From positions 1-8,106 of the forward strand of contig JAAURV010000126.1 of the NCBI GenBank assembly GCA_012032065.1: 8,106 bases of DNA, written 5' to 3'. A model generated the notes under the pieces. That model searched no databases. It worked only from the letters and a program-made list of their open reading frames with translations, and had not been told where the DNA came from. Position numbers and translations under genes: made by a program. Numbering within the stretch: the first letter of the stretch is position 1; the number at the start of each line of letters is the position of its first letter. The DNA is from Hyphomicrobiales bacterium (GTDB taxonomy: Bacteria; Pseudomonadota; Alphaproteobacteria; Rhizobiales; Aestuariivirgaceae). Shown piece by piece: positions 1 to 5,653 of this stretch.

Positions 1-1
1 G

Positions 2-912
2 GTATCGGGGTTCTTGGAACGGCAGAGGGCTTTCGAAGGGGCGCTGGTGGCGCCGATCCGGCTTTCGCCAACCAATGCCTACCGTCCCCCAGCAGGCGTG
101 AGTGCCGACGATATCGCGGAAGCTGCGCGCAGGAATTGCAACAGGCGATTCTCAAAGAAGGTGCAGAGAAGATCGCAGCCTTTATCTTCGAGCCAGTTGT
201 CGGCGCGGCGGGTGGCTGTGTGCCCGCTCCTCCGGGCTATGCGAAGCGCGTGCGCGAGATTTGCTCCAGGTTTGGCGTGCTGATGATCGCCGACGAAGTG
301 ATGTGCGGGGCGGGCCGCTGCGGCACATGGCGGGCACTCGAAACCGACGGCGTCGAGCCCGACATCATGAGCGTGGCGAAGGGGCTTGCAGGAGGATATC
401 TGCCGCTCGGCGCGGCTGTCTATTCGAGTGCGGTGAACCAGGCGATCATGTCCGTACACGGAGCGCCGATGACGGGGCATACGTTCACCGGACACACGGC
501 CTGCTGTGCGGCAGGTGTCGCGGTTCAGAAGATTGTGGCGCGCGAGAAGCTGGTCGAGCGTGTTGCAGCCAACGCCGAAAAACTGAAGGCGATGATCGCC
601 GATGCGCTCTCGGGCGTCGAGGCGGTTGGCGATGTTCGCGGGCGCGGATACTTCATCGCCGCCGAATTGGTGGCGAACCGCGAGACCAGAAAACCCTTCG
701 ATGCGAGCTTCAAGCTGTTCATGCACATCCGCCAGCAAGCTCTTGAAAACGGACTCATTTGTTATCCCGTCGGCGGCAATGCAGATGGCGTCAACGGGGA
801 CTGCGTGATTATCGCGCCGCCGTACAACGCGAGCGATGCGGAGCTCGACGAGATCGCCGGCAAAATGGGAAAATCGGTGAAGCAGGTGCTGAGCGCCAAG
901 GGCCTTATGTGA
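2..912 (+). CDS. class III PLP-dependent aminotransferase, 5'-truncated by window edge, one-base frameshift
   Basis: This is the C-terminal part of a class III (ornithine/omega-amino-acid type) aminotransferase, which moves an amino group between an amine or amino acid and a keto acid using pyridoxal phosphate. The frame starting at 2 reads like the family's middle region (SPTNAYRPPAGVSADDI) up to about 133. The frame then changes and continues from about 133 to the TGA at 910-912. Seen downstream: the substrate-domain segment AAFIFEPVVGA, the IADEV motif whose Asp (292-294) contacts the PLP ring nitrogen, the SVAKGLAGGYLPLGA motif whose Lys (379-381) forms the Schiff base, and a GHTFTGHT phosphate-binding segment. 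Restoring one G near 132 gives about 303 residues; family members have about 440-460, so roughly 150 N-terminal residues lie outside the window. The first in-frame start after the shift is TTG at 136, which is internal and not a real start. The substrate cannot be named. The 3' end overlaps convergent epmA by 8 bp. Confidence 0.88.
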   Translation, partial: IGVLGTAEGFRRGAGGADPAFANQCLPSPSRRECRRYRGSCAQELQQAILKEGAEKIAAFIFEPVVGAAGGCVPAPPGYAKRVREICSRFGVLMIADEVMCGAGRCGTWRALETDGVEPDIMSVAKGLAGGYLPLGAAVYSSAVNQAIMSVHGAPMTGHTFTGHTACCAAGVAVQKIVAREKLVERVAANAEKLKAMIADALSGVEAVGDVRGRGYFIAAELVANRETRKPFDASFKLFMHIRQQALENGLICYPVGGNADGVNGDCVIIAPPYNASDAELDEIAGKMGKSVKQVLSAKGLM

Positions 913-1939
913 ACGGCGTCCACTGCACCTGATCGATGCGGGTGGCGCCGCTCGCCAGCATCACAAGCCGGTCGAAACCCAACGCTACGCCGGATGCGGG
1001 CGGCATGTGCGTCAGGGCCGCGAGCAAGTCTTCGTCGATCGGATAGGTTTCGCCATAGACGCGGCGTTTGACTTCCATCTCGGCTTCGAAGCGGCGGCGC
1101 TGCTCTTGAGGATCGGTCAACTCGCCGAAGCCGTTCGCCAACTCGACGCCGCAGGCATAGAGTTCGAAGCGCTCCGAGACGCGAGGGTCATTGACGCAGG
1201 TTCTCGCCAATGCAGCTTCCACGGCGGGGTATTCGAACAGCACGGTCAAACACTCGTTCCCGAGGTTGGGTTCCACCTCCTCCACAAGAATGCGGCTGAA
1301 GATGTCGGACCAGGTATCGTCTTCCGCGATCTGGACTGGCGATTGCGCGGCCAGTGCATCGCGGTCTGCCGCGCCATCGCCTCCCAGAGTGGCGAGCAGA
1401 TCGACTCCGGCGAATTCCTGGAAGGCATCGTTTACGGTCATGTGCCGGGCTTCGGCGAATGGGTTTGTTCCCCTTCCCCGCCAATGGAACATCTCCATGC
1501 CGGCGGTTTCCGCCGCAAGCCGCACGAGTTCAACCGTGTCCTCGATGATCTGCGCGTAGGCTTCTTCGGCGCGGTACCATTCGAGCATGCTGAAGACCGG
1601 CGCGTGGGTGAGCGTACGTTCGCGGTTCCGGTAGACGTGGCCGAGATTGAAAATGCGCCTTTCGCCCGCCGCCAGCAGCTTCTTGCAGGCGAATTCGGGT
1701 GAAGTGTGGAGATAGCGGGTTTCGCGGGTAGCGTCGGGATGGATGATTTCGGTTGCGAAGGCATGAAGGTGCGCCTCGTTTCCGGGCGAGACCTGAATCG
1801 AGCCGCAATCGACTTCGATGAAGCCCTGCGCGCCGAACCATTGCCGGAACGCCGCGGCGATGCCGTTCCGTTGCATAAGGAAGGGCCGCCTGTCGCGGTG
1901 CACCGAGGCCGAATACCAGGGCGGCTGGGTTAGCGTCAC
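905..1939 (-). CDS. epmA: EF-P--(R)-beta-lysine ligase EpmA (GenX/PoxA type)
   Basis: A class II lysyl-tRNA-synthetase paralogue without the tRNA anticodon-binding domain. It activates (R)-beta-lysine with ATP and attaches it to the conserved loop lysine of elongation factor P in the cytoplasm. The 344-residue product has the catalytic core only: a motif 1 region (about 26-60), the TSPEFACKKLL segment (79-89), motif 2 (FNLGHVYRNRERT, from 97, followed by H-PVFSMLEWY), and motif 3 (GVALGFDRLVML, 317-328, with Arg324). E. coli EpmA is about 325 residues. I chose the GTG at 1939 because an AGGAG Shine-Dalgarno (minus strand, 1951-1947) lies 7 nt upstream and the protein start (TLTQPPWYS) fits the family. 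The open frame runs on to 2125 but would overlap efp and has no family-like sequence. Divergent efp, its substrate, starts 90 bp away, which strongly supports the call. EpmB, which makes beta-lysine, is not in the window. Confidence 0.95.
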   Translation of the reverse strand: MTLTQPPWYSASVHRDRRPFLMQRNGIAAAFRQWFGAQGFIEVDCGSIQVSPGNEAHLHAFATEIIHPDATRETRYLHTSPEFACKKLLAAGERRIFNLGHVYRNRERTLTHAPVFSMLEWYRAEEAYAQIIEDTVELVRLAAETAGMEMFHWRGRGTNPFAEARHMTVNDAFQEFAGVDLLATLGGDGAADRDALAAQSPVQIAEDDTWSDIFSRILVEEVEPNLGNECLTVLFEYPAVEAALARTCVNDPRVSERFELYACGVELANGFGELTDPQEQRRRFEAEMEVKRRVYGETYPIDEDLLAALTHMPPASGVALGFDRLVMLASGATRIDQVQWTPFT

Positions 1940-1957
1940 GATCCCACTCCTGGGGGG

Positions 1958-1986
1958 TTGGCTTATCGAAGGGGCGCTGCTATTAG
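1958..1986 (+). promoter_or_regulatory. candidate sigma-70-type promoter for efp
   Basis: TTGGCT (1958-1963) and TATTAG (1981-1986) are separated by 17 bp, each matching 4 of 6 consensus positions. Transcription would start near 1993, leaving a leader of about 37 nt before the efp GTG. It lies in the only gap between efp and divergent epmA. This is a pattern match only. Confidence 0.35.
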
Positions 1987-2008
1987 GCCCGCAACTCATC
2001 CCAAGCAA
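1980..2008 (-). promoter_or_regulatory. weak candidate promoter for epmA
   Basis: On the minus strand, TTGCTT (2008-2003) and TAATAG (1985-1980) are 17 bp apart, but each box matches only about half of the sigma-70 consensus. Its -10 box occupies the same bases as the proposed efp -10 box, so if both are real the two promoters would compete. The transcript would reach the epmA GTG after about 30 nt. Confidence 0.2.
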
Positions 2009-2029
2009 GTTTGAAAGAAGAGAAGACAC

Positions 2030-2601
2030 GTGGTCAAGGTCATTGCAAGCGGCGTGCGCAAAGGCAACGTCATCGAACATGAGGACGGCAAGCTCTATGT
2101 CGTCTTGAAGGCGGAGAGCATGCACCCCGGCAAGGGCACGCCCACCACCAACATCGACATGCGGCGCATCTCCGACGGCGTCAAGACCAACGTGCGCTAC
2201 AAGACACCGATCAGGTGGAACGCGCCTTCGTCGAGACGATCACGCACGGCTATCTCTACCAGGACGGCGAGATGTATGTGTTCATGAATCCGGAAAGCTT
2301 CGAGCAGATCAGCCTCACCAGCGACATGCTGGGCGATCTCGCGCCCTATCTGCAGGAAGGCATGGAATGCCAGATCGCGCTGTTCAACGGCACGCCGATC
2401 TCGATCGAACTGCCGCAGCGGGTGACGCTGGAAATCGTCGACACCGAGCCCGCGATCAAGAACCAGACGGCGTCGTCGTCCTTCAAACCCGCGGTGCTTT
2501 CCAACGGCGTGCGCACCATGGTCCCGCCGCATGTCGTCTCCGGCACGCGGATCGTGGTGGCGACGGAAGACGGCTCCTACGTCGAACGCGCCAAGGACTG
2601 A
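2030..2601 (+). CDS. efp: translation elongation factor P, with an apparent one-base frameshift
   Basis: EF-P binds the ribosome between the P and E sites and promotes peptide bonds at consecutive prolines. The first part (from GTG 2030) reads MVKVIASGVRKGNVI, then the KOW-like N-terminal domain with loop HPGKGTPTT. Lys35 in this loop is the residue EpmA modifies. After RYKT near 2205 the family sequence continues in another frame as DQVERAFVETITHGYLYQDG, through the two OB-fold domains, to ERAKD and the TGA at 2599-2601. Adding one base between 2205 and 2206 restores RYKTTDQVERAFVE and a 190-residue protein, matching the usual length of about 185-190. No slippery heptamer is visible, so programmed frameshifting is unlikely; a sequencing deletion is the simplest reading. 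The GTG start has only a loose purine-rich stretch (GAAAGAAGAGAAG) upstream. It is divergent from epmA and convergent with the methyltransferase gene, with 6 bp between their stops. Confidence 0.95.
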
Positions 2602-2607
2602 GCACCG

Positions 2608-3819
2608 CTACCGCGCGAAGAGCGCGGCGATTTCGGCGTGCGCCGTCCATTTGAACTGATCGATGGCGGTGAGCTTTGCGAGTTTGAAACCGCCGTCCAC
2701 AAGAATGCGCGCATCGCGGGCGAAGGTCTGCGGGTCGCAGGATATGGCAATCACCGTTTTGAGATGCGACTTCGCAAGCTGGCGCGACTGCGCTTCAGCG
2801 CCGGCGCGGGGCGGGTCGAACACCACGGCATCAAAGGATTTGAGTTCGGCCGCCGTCAGCGGCTCTTTGAACAGGTTTCGGTTTTGCACGGATATGGGCT
2901 TGAGGCCTTGCGCGTTTCGCGCCGCCGCCGCGAGCGCTCCGAGAGCCAACTTGTCGCTATCGAACGCCGATACGCGCGCTTGCTTCGCAAGCCGGAGCGC
3001 GAATGGACCCACACCGCAAAACAAGTCCGCGATGTGCGAAGCCTTGCCGATGTTGGAGGTTACGAACTCGGATAGCGCTACTTCACCAGCCGCCGTCGCC
3101 TGAAGAAATCCGCCGGGGGGAATCGGTATCGCCGCGCCGGCCGCGTCGATGACGGGTTGACCTTCCTTCAAGACCACTTCGCCATTGAGTGTCAGTCCGA
3201 GAATGGAATGGTTTGCCGCAACGGCAGTCAAGTGCTGTAACCGCGCTGAAACTTTCGCGGCCTTGATTGCGACATCGATGCCGTTATTCACGGCGGTGAC
3301 CGCGACATCGCAGTCGCCGAGCACGCCCGCGAAGGCGCGAGACATCTCCGGGGCTTTGGCGAGCGCCGGCACAAGCGCGGGGCATTGATCGATATCGTGC
3401 ACGTCGTGGCTGCGCGGCTTCATGAAGCCGGCCGTCACCCGCCCGGACTTGCGGCGGCCATGGAACACAGCGCGCCGCCGTCCCGATCCGTGCGCGTCGA
3501 TGAAAGTCAAAGCAGGATGTTCAAGGCCTTCCTTCTTCAATGCCTCTTCGACAACCGCGAGCTTCCATGCGCGATACGGTTCATCCGCCCAATGCTGGAG
3601 CTGGCACCCGCCGCACTGGCCGTGATGTTTGCAGAATGGCGCGATCCGGTCAGGTGAGGGCTGAAGAAGGCCTCGAATAGCCGCGCGGCCTTCGGTCACC
3701 TCCGCTTCAACCGTTTCTCCTGGAAGAGCGTAAGGAACGAAAACCGTGGCGCCGCCGCTCTCGGCAATCCCTTCGCCGCGGCGGCCCATGCGGCGCACGT
3801 GAAGCGTTGCGGGTGTCAC
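2608..3819 (-). CDS. rlmD: 23S rRNA (uracil-5-)-methyltransferase, RlmD/RumA type
   Basis: A SAM-dependent RNA m5U methyltransferase of 403 residues. Visible in order: a TRAM-like N-terminal domain (MGRRGEGIAESGGATVFVPYALPGE, about 11-35 in pieces); four iron-sulfur-cluster cysteines, Cys63, Cys69 and Cys72 in the C-X5-CGGC pattern plus Cys146 (DQCP); SAM motif DLFCGVG (265-271); DPPRAG (335-340); the catalytic Cys361 in AISCDPQTFARD, which attacks C6 of the uracil; and Glu396 near the C-terminus, at the position of the family's general base. The iron-sulfur cysteines favour RlmD/RlmC over TrmA, which lacks the cluster; which 23S uridine is modified cannot be read from the sequence. The start is the GTG at 3819, whose GTGA overlaps the TGA of the upstream kinase gene and implies translational coupling. 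The open frame continues to 3948, but that part only shadows the kinase gene. Confidence 0.88.
   Translation of the reverse strand: MTPATLHVRRMGRRGEGIAESGGATVFVPYALPGETVEAEVTEGRAAIRGLLQPSPDRIAPFCKHHGQCGGCQLQHWADEPYRAWKLAVVEEALKKEGLEHPALTFIDAHGSGRRRAVFHGRRKSGRVTAGFMKPRSHDVHDIDQCPALVPALAKAPEMSRAFAGVLGDCDVAVTAVNNGIDVAIKAAKVSARLQHLTAVAANHSILGLTLNGEVVLKEGQPVIDAAGAAIPIPPGGFLQATAAGEVALSEFVTSNIGKASHIADLFCGVGPFALRLAKQARVSAFDSDKLALGALAAAARNAQGLKPISVQNRNLFKEPLTAAELKSFDAVVFDPPRAGAEAQSRQLAKSHLKTVIAISCDPQTFARDARILVDGGFKLAKLTAIDQFKWTAHAEIAALFAR
2611..2627. terminator. short GC hairpin just after efp; possible weak terminator
   Basis: CCGCGC (2611-2616) and GCGCGG (2622-2627) form a perfect 6-bp stem with a GAAGA loop, 10 nt after the efp stop and inside the last codons of the convergent methyltransferase gene. 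There is no T-run after the stem in either direction, so a Rho-independent terminator is doubtful. Confidence 0.22.
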
Positions 3820-4451
3820 GAGAGATCCGAAGGTGTGACGATGGCGATGCCGTATCCGCTTTCGAGACCGAGACGCACCGGACCATTCGCGACATTCGAA
3901 AGCGTGAGGCTCGATCCCAATGGCACGTCTCTCGATGAAAGGGGCCATTTGACTCCTGAAAGGGTGAGGCCCGCCAGTGGAGAAAACGGCACGATGCTGA
4001 AACGGCTTCCGGAAGGCAGATCGAACATTCGCTCACCTGGCAGCAGCGGATAGGCTTCCTCTTCGCCACTGGTGGCAAACGCCGCGCAATCCTTCTGGGC
4101 CAAGGCCAAGATCATTCCCAGATGAGCAGCGGCGTGATCCGACTGCCCGCCGAGGCCGCCGAGCAGGATGATTTCGGTTGCACCGCGTTCGAGCGCGCGT
4201 TCGATGGCAAGTTCGCCGTCGGTCGCATCTTTCTCGGCGGGGAACGGCTCGCGGTCAACTTCGCGATAGTTGATTATCAATTCGGAGCCGGCGGAGTCGA
4301 AATCGCCGACCCAGAGCTCCGGCATGATCCCGAGTGTTGGTGCATGCATCATGCCGCTGTCGGCGGCGATGAAGCGCGCGCCCGCGATCTGGCGGAAGAG
4401 GCGCGGATTGGGGCTGAGATTGCCCCCCAATAGTATTGCGAAACGTGACAT
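3816..4451 (-). CDS. thiN: thiamine pyrophosphokinase (thiamine diphosphokinase)
   Basis: Transfers pyrophosphate from ATP to thiamine to make TPP, the last step of thiamine salvage. The 211-residue product has the TPK signatures: FAILLGG at the N-terminus, ADSG (30-33) followed by His36, LGIMPELWVGDFDS (40-53) with the Mg/pyrophosphate-binding aspartates Asp50 and Asp52, KDATDGELA (74-82), and LLGGLGGQSDHAAAHL (96-111). Residue Gln103 sits where many homologues have Arg in a GGRxDH-like motif; this may be lineage variation. The C-terminal thiamine-binding beta domain (about 140-211) is complete, ending VTPSDLS. The ATG at 4451 has a modest AAGAG about 7 nt upstream. It is divergent from thiBPQ, which brings in its substrate, and its stop overlaps the GTG of the rRNA methyltransferase gene. 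The riboswitch is on the other strand and would not control this gene. Confidence 0.92.
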   Translation of the reverse strand: MSRFAILLGGNLSPNPRLFRQIAGARFIAADSGMMHAPTLGIMPELWVGDFDSAGSELIINYREVDREPFPAEKDATDGELAIERALERGATEIILLGGLGGQSDHAAAHLGMILALAQKDCAAFATSGEEEAYPLLPGERMFDLPSGSRFSIVPFSPLAGLTLSGVKWPLSSRDVPLGSSLTLSNVANGPVRLGLESGYGIAIVTPSDLS

Positions 4452-4470
4452 CGCCCGCTCTTAACAGATA

Positions 4471-4514
4471 GCGCTTGCTCCCGCATCAGCGCTCGCCCTA
4501 TGATGCGCTTGCTC
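4471..4514. repeat. 10-bp direct repeat GCGCTTGCTC flanking the thiBPQ promoter -10 region
   Basis: GCGCTTGCTC occurs at 4471-4480 and 4505-4514, 34 bp apart start to start. The first copy contains the proposed -35 box and the second straddles the expected start site and the first bases of the riboswitch P1 stem. A shorter inverted repeat, GCATCA (4483-4488) and TGATGC (4501-4506), lies between. A tandem operator is possible, but chance or duplication is equally plausible. Confidence 0.5.
4475..4504 (+). promoter_or_regulatory. candidate sigma-70 promoter for thiBPQ
   Basis: TTGCTC (4475-4480) and TATGAT (4499-4504) are 18 bp apart. The -10 box matches 5 of 6 consensus positions; the -35 box matches only TTG. 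The predicted start, near 4511, is where the riboswitch P1 stem begins, which makes the assignment more convincing than the boxes alone. Confidence 0.5.
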
Positions 4515-4604
4515 TCAACGGGGTGCCGCGTTTCGCGGCTGAGACGGGCTCCCGCCCAACCCGCTGAACCTGATCCGGATCATGCCGGCGGAGGGATTGC
4601 GAGC
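4511..4604 (+). ncRNA. TPP riboswitch (THI element) controlling thiBPQ
   Basis: This leader RNA binds thiamine pyrophosphate and turns off the downstream thiamine importer when TPP is plentiful. All the conserved THI-box pieces are present in order: GGGGTGCC (4520-4527); a perfect P3 hairpin GCCGCG-TTT-CGCGGC (4525-4539); CTGAGA (4539-4544), the pyrimidine-sensing arm; ACCCGCTGAACCTGAT (4559-4574); the P5 stem CCGG (4575-4578) with CCGG (4585-4588) around ATCATG; and GGAGGGA (4590-4596), the pyrophosphate-sensing side. P1 closes with GCTC (4511-4514) against GAGC (4601-4604) and CAA (4516-4518) against TTG (4597-4599). A small extra hairpin, CGGG/CCCG (4545-4554), lies in the variable region. 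It is on + only, 47 nt before the thiB ATG. Confidence 0.97.
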
Positions 4605-4620
4605 CAGCCCCAAGGGGCGC

Positions 4621-4650
4621 TCACCTTCTGGCCAACGGCAATGGAGGTGA
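4621..4650 (+). promoter_or_regulatory. riboswitch expression platform: hairpin sequestering the thiB Shine-Dalgarno
   Basis: TCACCT (4621-4626) is the exact complement of AGGTGA (4645-4650), which holds the Shine-Dalgarno core GGAGG (4643-4647) just 4 nt before the thiB ATG. The pairing can extend by U4627-G4644 and C4628-G4643, and an inner GCC/GGC stem (4631-4633 with 4637-4639) would tighten it. A hairpin here would hide the ribosome site, so the switch probably works on translation; no T-run after a stem suggests a transcription terminator. I infer that TPP binding favours this hairpin, but I did not find a convincing anti-sequestering partner in the aptamer. Confidence 0.65.
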
Positions 4651-4651
4651 C

Positions 4652-5653
4652 ATGAAGAAGTATCCTACAATTGCCGTTTTCTCTTTTCTGGCGTTCATTG
4701 CACCCGCCGAAGCCAAGCAGACGCTCACCATCTATACCTATGACAGCTTTGTCACCGAATGGGGACCCGGCGGAAAGATCAAGCAGGCGTTCGAAACCTC
4801 TTGCGATTGCACAATCGAATGGGTGGCGCCCGGCGATGGAGTTGCGCTGCTGAACCGGCTCAAGCTCGAAGGCAGCGGCACGCAGGCGGATCTGGTGCTG
4901 GGGCTCGACACGAGTCTTACAGCCGAAGCCCAGGCGCTTGGCCTTTTCGGCAGGCACGGCATCGACAAGACGCGCGCCAAGGTGCCTGTTCCGTGGGCGG
5001 ACGATGTCTTCCTGCCCTACGACTACGCGCATTTCGCGGTGATCTACGATAGCGAGAAAATCACTTCGCCACCCAAGTCGCTCGCCGAACTGGTGGACGG
5101 CCCCGCGGAGGAGAAAATCGTTCTGCAAGACCCGCGCTCGTCCACGCCCGGACTCGGATTCGTCATGTGGATGAAGTCGGTCTACGGCGGCAAGGCGGGC
5201 GAGGCGTGGAGCAAACTCAAGCGCCGCGTGTTGACGACGACGCCCGGCTGGTCCGAGTCTTACGCACTTTTCACCAAGGGCGACGCGCCGATGGTGATGA
5301 GCTATCTCACGTCGTCGGCTTACCATCGCATCTCCGAAAACAGCGCACGTTACAAGGCCGCGATTTTCAGCGAAGGACATTATTTGCAGATCGAAGTGGC
5401 GGGGCTGATTGAAGCCTCTCCAGAGAAGGAACTGGCCCGGAAATTTCTGGACTTCATGCTGACGCCAGGTTTTCAGGATCAGATCCCGCAAGGAAACTGG
5501 ATGTTCCCGGCGAGCGATACGTCTTCGCCGCTGCCTGCGAATTTCAACGAGGAAGGCGCGCCGCCGAAGACGCTCCTGTTCTCGCCGGAAGAGGCCGCAG
5601 CGAACCGAAAAGCGTGGATCGAGGAGTGGCTCAATGCCATCGCCACGCCCTGA
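4652..5653 (+). CDS. thiB: thiamine ABC transporter, periplasmic substrate-binding protein
   Basis: A periplasmic binding protein that captures thiamine and its phosphates and delivers them to ThiP. The 333-residue product begins with a Sec signal peptide (KK, hydrophobic core 5-17, cleavage after AEA at residue 21), so the mature protein starts KQTLTIYTYDSF. That TIYTYDSF...WGPG start, the segment ADLVLGLDTSL and the region PWADDVFLPYDYAHFAVIYD are characteristic of ThiB within the iron/thiamine-type binding proteins. The C-terminal part (KFLDFMLTPGFQDQIPQGNWMFPA) matches the usual lid and hinge end. E. coli ThiB is about 327 residues, so the length is complete. The start is ATG 4652, with GGAGG 4 nt upstream inside the sequestering hairpin. 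The end overlaps the start of thiP by 20 bp. Confidence 0.95.
   Translation: MKKYPTIAVFSFLAFIAPAEAKQTLTIYTYDSFVTEWGPGGKIKQAFETSCDCTIEWVAPGDGVALLNRLKLEGSGTQADLVLGLDTSLTAEAQALGLFGRHGIDKTRAKVPVPWADDVFLPYDYAHFAVIYDSEKITSPPKSLAELVDGPAEEKIVLQDPRSSTPGLGFVMWMKSVYGGKAGEAWSKLKRRVLTTTPGWSESYALFTKGDAPMVMSYLTSSAYHRISENSARYKAAIFSEGHYLQIEVAGLIEASPEKELARKFLDFMLTPGFQDQIPQGNWMFPASDTSSPLPANFNEEGAPPKTLLFSPEEAAANRKAWIEEWLNAIATP

Noticed and set aside
1940..2125. Upstream extension of the epmA open frame to 2125 (406 residues)
   Set aside because: It overlaps the start of efp, shows no family sequence, and a GTG with a good AGGAG lies at 1939.
2195..2215. Programmed ribosomal frameshifting in efp
   Set aside because: No slippery heptamer, no adjacent stimulatory structure that I could see, and EF-P is not known to use frameshifting.
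3820..3948. Upstream extension of the methyltransferase open frame to 3948
   Set aside because: It is the antisense-free shadow of the 3' end of the kinase gene on the same strand in another frame; the GTGA overlap at 3816-3819 gives a natural start.
4607..4618. GCCCCAAGGGGC as an intrinsic terminator of the riboswitch
   Set aside because: The stem is short with a very tight loop and has no following T-run; the Shine-Dalgarno-sequestering hairpin is a better platform.
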